Source: Prado023 sp039812125 (GTDB lineage: Bacteria; Actinomycetota; Actinomycetes; S36-B12; CAIYMF01). From it: a stretch of DNA of 17,140 nucleotides. This document shows, piece by piece, positions 13,103 through 17,140 of the stretch (position 1 is the first letter of the stretch; each line of letters begins with the position of its first letter). The translations under genes were made by a program, and so were the position numbers. The stretch is from assembly GCA_039812125.1 (NCBI GenBank), contig JBDHZV010000051.1:1-17140 (forward strand), read 5' to 3'. The notes beneath the pieces were generated by a model that searched no databases, was not told the origin of the DNA, and was given only the letters and a program-made list of their open reading frames with translations.

Positions 13103-14521
13103 ATGATGGCGGCGTCGTGGCGTGTGGCTGTGCTCGTGGCCGGTGCTGCGCTGGTGGTGGGTGGCTGTGTCGGGGCCGGGGAGGTGGGCGTCGAGGGCGG
13201 CGTGCCCCCGGGGCAGGCAGGGGTGGCCGCCGGGGGTTCGGCGTTCCCGGACTTCGACGGTGACGGGAAGGCCGACCTCGTCTACGGCGTGGGCTCGACC
13301 GAGAGCCAGGTGGTGGTCGCCTACGGCTCCGGGGTGGCCGTGAGCTTCTCGCGCGCGCAGGCTGGGGGGCCGACACCGAGCGCGGACAACGCCATGGGCT
13401 TCGGCCAGGGCCTCCTCGCGCGGGACCTGAACGGTGACGGGGTCACCGACCTTGTCATTGTCGACGCATCGCCCGAGGACCCGGCCGTCTACGTCGCGCT
13501 GGGCTCACCGCAGGGGCTGCAGGTCCGCTCGGCGCGGCGGACCGCCGCGCCGAGCGGCGTGTCCAGCCTGCATGGCACGCCTGCGCTGCTCGAGTCACCC
13601 GGCCGGCTGATCGTGGTGGGTGCCGGAGTGCCGACCAGCGTGGCGAAGGGCGGCGCGCTGGTCACCCTGCCGATCGGCAGCGACGGCTTGCCAACGGGCA
13701 TCACCCGCGTCCTGAGCCAGCGCAACCTGCCTGGCGCGGACGAGGCCGGTGACGGCTTCGGGGCCGCGCTGGCCGCCGATGGATCGTTGCTGCTCGTCGG
13801 CGCGCCGGGGGAGGACGTCGGGTCGGTGCGGGACGCCGGAGCGGTGAGCGTCCTGCGCTACCGGGGAGGCGCGCGGTTCACCGGAGAGGTGGTCAGCCAG
13901 GCCTCGAAGGGTGTTCCCGGCAGGGCGGAGCGGGGCGATCGGTTCGGGTTCGCCGTGGGGGTGGCCGACGGCTGGGCGGCGGTCGGCGCGCCGTTCGAGG
14001 ACGGCACCCGACAGGACACCGGTGCCGTGACGTCCTTCAAGATCAGCGGCACCACCCTGAGTCCGAAGGCCGTGTACTCCCAGAGCAGCAAGGGCGTCCC
14101 TGGGGTCTCCGAGACTGCAGACCGCTTCGGCTGGGCCGTGGCCGTGGTCCGGGCGTGCCGCAGTGCGCCGGGGATCCTGGTCGGTGCGCCGAACGAGGCC
14201 ATCGGCAGGGCCGCGCAGGCGGGTTCCGCGTGGCTCATCCCGGTCTCGGGGACGTGCGCGCCGGTGCAGCTCGCGGAGGGGGCGCGCCTGGCCGGGGCTC
14301 CGACCGGGATGGCCCTCGCGGGCGCCTCGGTCTCGGCGATGCGAACCGGTGAGGCGCTGCCCGACACCCTGATCATCACAGCCCCTGGCGTCTCCGAGGA
14401 GGGGGTCCTGGGGCGTGTGCTGGTGGTACCGCCGCCCTACGAGGCAATTGTGCGCACGGCAGGCGCCCAGCTGCGCCTGAACGAGGAGGGCACGATCACC
14501 CTCAGCCCGCCGGGTGGCTGA
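13103..14521 (+). CDS. FG-GAP / integrin-alpha-like repeat lipoprotein
   Basis: An exported lipoprotein of 472 residues. The signal peptide ends in the lipobox VVGGC, with lipidated Cys22, so it should sit on the outer face of the membrane. Two calcium-loop motifs, DFDGDGKAD (50-58) and DLNGDGVTD (108-116), are followed by FG-GAP units: GDGFGAALAADGSLLLVGAP (217-235), GDRFGFAVG (278-286) and ADRFGWAVA (339-347), each leading to VGAP and DxGAV elements. This predicts a beta-propeller. Adhesion or ligand binding is typical, but the partner is unknown. I chose ATG 13103 (or the adjacent ATG 13106) because AAGGAG at 13092-13097 precedes it and the signal peptide starts there. It follows the sulfatase by 157 bp on the same strand and may be cotranscribed. 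Confidence 0.88.
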   Translation: MMAASWRVAVLVAGAALVVGGCVGAGEVGVEGGVPPGQAGVAAGGSAFPDFDGDGKADLVYGVGSTESQVVVAYGSGVAVSFSRAQAGGPTPSADNAMGFGQGLLARDLNGDGVTDLVIVDASPEDPAVYVALGSPQGLQVRSARRTAAPSGVSSLHGTPALLESPGRLIVVGAGVPTSVAKGGALVTLPIGSDGLPTGITRVLSQRNLPGADEAGDGFGAALAADGSLLLVGAPGEDVGSVRDAGAVSVLRYRGGARFTGEVVSQASKGVPGRAERGDRFGFAVGVADGWAAVGAPFEDGTRQDTGAVTSFKISGTTLSPKAVYSQSSKGVPGVSETADRFGWAVAVVRACRSAPGILVGAPNEAIGRAAQAGSAWLIPVSGTCAPVQLAEGARLAGAPTGMALAGASVSAMRTGEALPDTLIITAPGVSEEGVLGRVLVVPPPYEAIVRTAGAQLRLNEEGTITLSPPGG

Positions 14522-14606
14522 CGGACCCCAATCGACCCGCACCGATCGCCACCGACTGCTGGCGCATGCCCTACCGCCAACGAGCGACGTGCGCATCCCC
14601 TGACCT

Positions 14607-14650
14607 GAACTGTCCGGTAGGGACCCCGGAAGGCCGCTACCGGACAGTTC
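14607..14650. terminator. Strong bidirectional hairpin between convergent genes
   Basis: GAACTGTCCGGTAG (14607-14620) and its exact complement (14637-14650) form a perfect 14-bp stem with a 16-nt loop. It lies between the lipoprotein gene (ending 14521) and the leftward membrane-protein gene (ending 14738), where a shared terminator is expected. There is no T-run on either side, as is common for actinobacterial terminators. A mobile-element end is the alternative reading. Confidence 0.6.
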
Positions 14651-14737
14651 CGTGGTGGTCTCCGCCCACTGCCCGGATGCCCGTACCGCGGCGCTGAGGC
14701 AGCTGGTTGCGAACGGCAGGGGGGACCGCTCGGCGGC

Positions 14738-15226
14738 TCAGGCAGGCTGCTGGGCGTGAAGGCCGTCCCGACCCGGGCTGGCCGCCATGGTCGCCGACCG
14801 TGCGGTGCGGGGCCACTTCCAGGCGTACCGCACGATGAGGCCGAGGAGGACCAGCTCCAGGACGACGCCGAGGCTGTAGTAGTACAGCCAGGACCCGCCG
14901 GCCACGTTGAACACCGTGAAGGGCACGTAGGCCGCGGCAACGATGAGGTTCAGGGGGCGGTTGACCCGGGCGGGCAGAGTCATCGACAGCACGATCATGA
15001 GGATCGGGACGGCGAGCAGGGACAGCACCGTGACCGCCCAGGTCTGGCTGATGTCGAACGTGAAGACCTTGCCGTCGAGGATGTCGTCGATGATGCCGGG
15101 CTTGTACAGGCCGAGGATGTCGACGTAGACGTACAGGAACATGAAGCTGGTCCACGCTGCGGCGAGCTTGGCCCTCACGGGGATCGGCTGGTCCTGCAGT
15201 GCGGTGCGTGGGTGACGTGCCCTCAT
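14738..15226 (-). CDS. DUF6326-like four-helix membrane protein
   Basis: A small integral membrane protein of 162 residues with four hydrophobic segments (near 22-40, 63-82, 92-110 and 113-134). The pattern KLAAAWTSFMFLYVYVD, LGLYKPGIIDDILDGKV, RVNRPLNLIVAA and GGSWLYYYSLGVVLE, ending LIVRYAWKWPR, is what I recall for the DUF6326 family of unknown function. A basic N-terminus of about 20 residues and a loose C-terminal tail flank the helices. The start is ATG at 15224-15226, with GGAG at 15233-15236 and a 6-nt spacer. It is transcribed divergently from the two-component pair, whose regulator may control it. That link is inferred from position. Confidence 0.75.
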   Translation of the reverse strand: MRARHPRTALQDQPIPVRAKLAAAWTSFMFLYVYVDILGLYKPGIIDDILDGKVFTFDISQTWAVTVLSLLAVPILMIVLSMTLPARVNRPLNLIVAAAYVPFTVFNVAGGSWLYYYSLGVVLELVLLGLIVRYAWKWPRTARSATMAASPGRDGLHAQQPA

Positions 15227-15250
15227 GATGCGCTCCGTTGTTGTGGTGAG

Positions 15251-15288
15251 GATCGGTGGATCCACGATCGCTGAGCCCGGCGCCGGGC
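15251..15288. promoter_or_regulatory. Two dyads in the divergent promoter region
   Basis: The sequence GATCGGTGGATCCACGATC (15251-15269) is symmetric around TGGATCCA except for one extra G. GCCCGGCGCCGGGC (15275-15288) is a perfect 14-bp palindrome. Both lie between the divergent DUF6326-like gene and the histidine kinase gene and could bind the linked response regulator. In GC-rich DNA the second could arise by chance. Confidence 0.4.
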
Positions 15289-15375
15289 ACCTCGGCCTGG
15301 AGGCTGGAGTGGCCCGGCCGATGGGATGGTCCGTGTCTCGTCCTTTCGGCGGGTCCGTGCCGGCGCGCCGATCCC

Positions 15376-15381
15376 TAGGCT
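15376..15381 (+). promoter_or_regulatory. Candidate leaderless -10 element of the kinase gene
   Basis: TAGGCT fits TANNNT and ends 6 nt before GTG 15388, the spacing expected for a leaderless transcript starting at the first base of the start codon. No -35 element is evident. Confidence 0.4.
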
Positions 15382-15387
15382 GGAGCC

Positions 15388-16527
15388 GTGGTGACAGTCC
15401 CGGGCTCCCTGTGGCGAGAGCCGCGGCCTGCTGAGGTTCCACCCATCGGTCGTGTCGACTGGCTGCTGGTGGGCGGTTTCGCGACCGCTGCGCTGCTCGA
15501 GGGCATCGTTCGGCCGGACCTGGCCTGGCGCCCCCTGGTGACCGTGCTCACCCTGGCTCTGGTACCAGCCCTGCTGTGGCGGCGGGGCCGCCCCCTGGTG
15601 GCCGCACTGGTCGGGTGGGGCGTCGCCGGGCTGCTCGCGGTCCTCCAGGTGGCTGCGCAGGTCGGGGACATCGGCCTCTACTCCATGATGGCCGTCCTGA
15701 TCCTGCTCTACTCCCTGGTGCGGTGGGGCTCCGGACGGGAGATCGTCGTGGGGACGTCGTCCGTGGCAGTCGTCGTCGCGCTGGGGATGCGGGCCGCCGC
15801 TGCGGGCTGGGCGGACGCCTTCGGCGGCAGCGTCCTGCTGCTGCTGGTCGTCGCACTCGCAGCGGTGTTCCGCTACCGCGCGGCCCTCTGGCATCGCCAG
15901 CAGCGCGAGATCCGCAATCAGGAGCGGGTGGCGCTGGCGCGCGAGCTGCACGACACCGTGGCCCACCACGTCTCGGCCATCGCGGTGCAGGCGCAGGCGG
16001 GTCGCGTGGTCGCCGGCAGCCAGCCTGAGAAGGCTGTCGAAGCCCTGGCCGCGATCGAGTCCGAGGCGTCGCGAACCCTGGCGGAGATGAGATCCATGGT
16101 TCGGGCGCTGCGTGAGGAGGAAGCCGTCGCCTACGCTCCGCAGCCGGGCGTGGCGGACCTGCCTGGCTTGGCGCGCCCCGACGCGACGCCCAGGGTCGAG
16201 GTCTCGCTGGACGGGTCGTTGACCCGGCTGGCGCGACCCGTGGACGCTGCGCTCTACCGGCTCGCGCAGGAGTCGCTCACCAACGCGGCGCGGCACGCCC
16301 GCAGGGCGACCCGCGTGCGGATCGACGTACGCCGGGAGGGCGACGCCGTCAGGTTGCGGGTCAGCGACGATGGACACACAGACCCTGGGACGGCCCCGGA
16401 GCCTGGGTTCGGCCTGCGGGGCATGGCTGAACGCGCCCAGCTCCTCGGTGGGTCGCTCTGCGCGGGGCCCGGGCCCGAGGGTGGCTGGGTGGTCGAGGCC
16501 GTGCTTCCGGTGGAGGCGCTGGCATGA
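15388..16527 (+). CDS. NarL-type sensor histidine kinase
   Basis: A membrane sensor kinase of 379 residues. The N-terminal half (about 24-163) has five or six hydrophobic segments and no sizeable outer loop, suggesting sensing within the membrane. A HisKA_3 dimerisation segment follows, with ARELHDTVAHHVSAI (phospho-acceptor His188), then a HATPase_c domain with the N-box ESLTNAARHA and G-boxes SDDGHTDPG and GFGLRGMAERAQLLGGSL. It should phosphorylate the regulator encoded next, which overlaps it as ATGA. GTG 15388 suits a leaderless start; GTG 15391 has GGAG (15382-15385) at 5 nt and is equally possible. The signal is unknown. Confidence 0.92.
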   Translation: MVTVPGSLWREPRPAEVPPIGRVDWLLVGGFATAALLEGIVRPDLAWRPLVTVLTLALVPALLWRRGRPLVAALVGWGVAGLLAVLQVAAQVGDIGLYSMMAVLILLYSLVRWGSGREIVVGTSSVAVVVALGMRAAAAGWADAFGGSVLLLLVVALAAVFRYRAALWHRQQREIRNQERVALARELHDTVAHHVSAIAVQAQAGRVVAGSQPEKAVEALAAIESEASRTLAEMRSMVRALREEEAVAYAPQPGVADLPGLARPDATPRVEVSLDGSLTRLARPVDAALYRLAQESLTNAARHARRATRVRIDVRREGDAVRLRVSDDGHTDPGTAPEPGFGLRGMAERAQLLGGSLCAGPGPEGGWVVEAVLPVEALA

Positions 16528-17140
16528 GGATCCGAGTTGTCGTCGCAGACGACCAGGACCTGGTCCGGACCGGTCTGGTGATGATCCTCGGTGCGCATCC
16601 CGACCTCGAGGTCGTGGGGGAGGCAGCGGACGGGCTCACCGCGCTCGACCTGGCGACCCGGCTGCGTCCCGATGTCCTGCTCGTCGACATCCGGATGCCC
16701 GGTCTCGACGGCGTCGAGGTGACGCGGCGCCTGGCCGGGCCAGCGGTGAGGGACCCGATGGCGGTGGTCGTGATCACCACCTTCGACCTCGATGAGTACG
16801 TGCTGGGCGCCCTGCGCGCCGGTGCCCGGGGGTTCCTGCTCAAGGACGCCGGCCCGGAGCTGCTCGTGCAGGCGATCCACGCGGCAGCCAACGGGGACGC
16901 GCTGATCGCCCCCAACGTCACCCGTCGGCTCCTGGCCACCTTCGCCGACCAGGCGCCGGTGGTACCGGTCCAGCCCATCGCCCCTCTCACCGAGCGCGAG
17001 GAGGAGGTGCTCGCGCTGGTGGCGAGGGGCCGGACCAACACCGAGATCGCCACGGAGCTCTTCGTCGGCCTGAGCACGGTCAAGACCCACGTCGCGTCGT
17101 TGATGACCAAGCTCGGCGCCCGCAACCGCGTCGAGATCGC
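16524..17140 (+). CDS. NarL/LuxR-type response regulator (3' end cut by the window)
   Basis: At least 205 codons are present and no stop is reached. The receiver domain begins MRIRVVVADDQDLVRTG (acidic pair Asp9, Asp10), with the phospho-acceptor Asp55 in LLVDIRMPGLDG and the conserved lysine in GFLLKDAGPE. The C-terminal LuxR helix-turn-helix is nearly complete: LTEREEEVLALVARGRTN, TEIATELFVGLSTVKTHVAS and LMTKLGARNRVEIA. The start overlaps the kinase stop as ATGA, so the two form a cognate pair. Family length is about 210-225 residues, so only a few codons are missing. Targets may include the divergent DUF6326-like gene, by position only. Confidence 0.95.
   Translation, partial: MRIRVVVADDQDLVRTGLVMILGAHPDLEVVGEAADGLTALDLATRLRPDVLLVDIRMPGLDGVEVTRRLAGPAVRDPMAVVVITTFDLDEYVLGALRAGARGFLLKDAGPELLVQAIHAAANGDALIAPNVTRRLLATFADQAPVVPVQPIAPLTEREEEVLALVARGRTNTEIATELFVGLSTVKTHVASLMTKLGARNRVEI

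Noticed and set aside
15223..16377. A 384-codon open frame antisense to the histidine kinase
   Set aside because: The sense strand has clear kinase motifs; the antisense product is low-complexity and Arg/Gln/His-rich.

Overview
The window is about 17.1 kb of very GC-rich DNA with GC-rich third codon positions and frequent GTG starts. Genes are often joined by ATGA, GTGA or TGATG overlaps, and two promoters look like leaderless TANNNT promoters. With a mycothiol-type arsenate reductase, this points to an actinobacterium; I cannot name the genus.

Layout: (1) 52-4906 is a divergent arsenic-resistance island. Leftward from about 1.75 kb runs a miniature rhodanese protein built from pieces of a CoA-disulfide-reductase-like enzyme, then an AqpS-type channel, then ArsC. 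Rightward runs ArsR, an ArsP/PF03773-type permease, two tandem thioredoxin-fold proteins and the arsenite exporter Acr3. Arsenate would be reduced by ArsC, and arsenite would leave through Acr3 and perhaps the aquaporin-like channel. The permease may handle organoarsenicals or another thiophilic substrate, with the small CxxC proteins as redox or metalloid-handling partners. (2) 4903-5099 holds what looks like a decayed reading frame. (3) 5100-7565 is a leftward operon of an ABC ATPase, an ABC-2 permease and a TetR regulator, with a small palindrome upstream that is a plausible TetR operator. (4) About 7647-7836 is a frameshifted scrap of an IS3-family orfA. (5) 7919-9568 encodes a signalling-type protein (winged-helix-like, TolB-like and TPR regions), preceded by a possible leaderless 10-codon upstream ORF. 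(6) 9569-9912 is non-coding but rich in repeats. (7) 9913-10812 is a CPBP intramembrane protease. (8) 10813-11349 has no gene I recognise. (9) 11350-12945 is a sulfatase-superfamily enzyme with an atypical CSSSR active-site motif, and 13103-14521 is an FG-GAP lipoprotein. (10) A 14-bp perfect hairpin at 14607-14650 separates it from a convergent DUF6326-like membrane protein. (11) 15388 to the window end is a NarL-type histidine kinase and response regulator pair, the latter cut by the window edge.

The best candidates for something undescribed are the in-frame miniature disulfide-reductase/rhodanese protein in the ars operon, the non-canonical sulfatase motif, the possible leaderless upstream ORF coupled to the TolB/TPR gene, and the repeat cluster at 9713-9832. 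Most of the rest belongs to known families. All family assignments come from motif recognition by eye, not from database searches.
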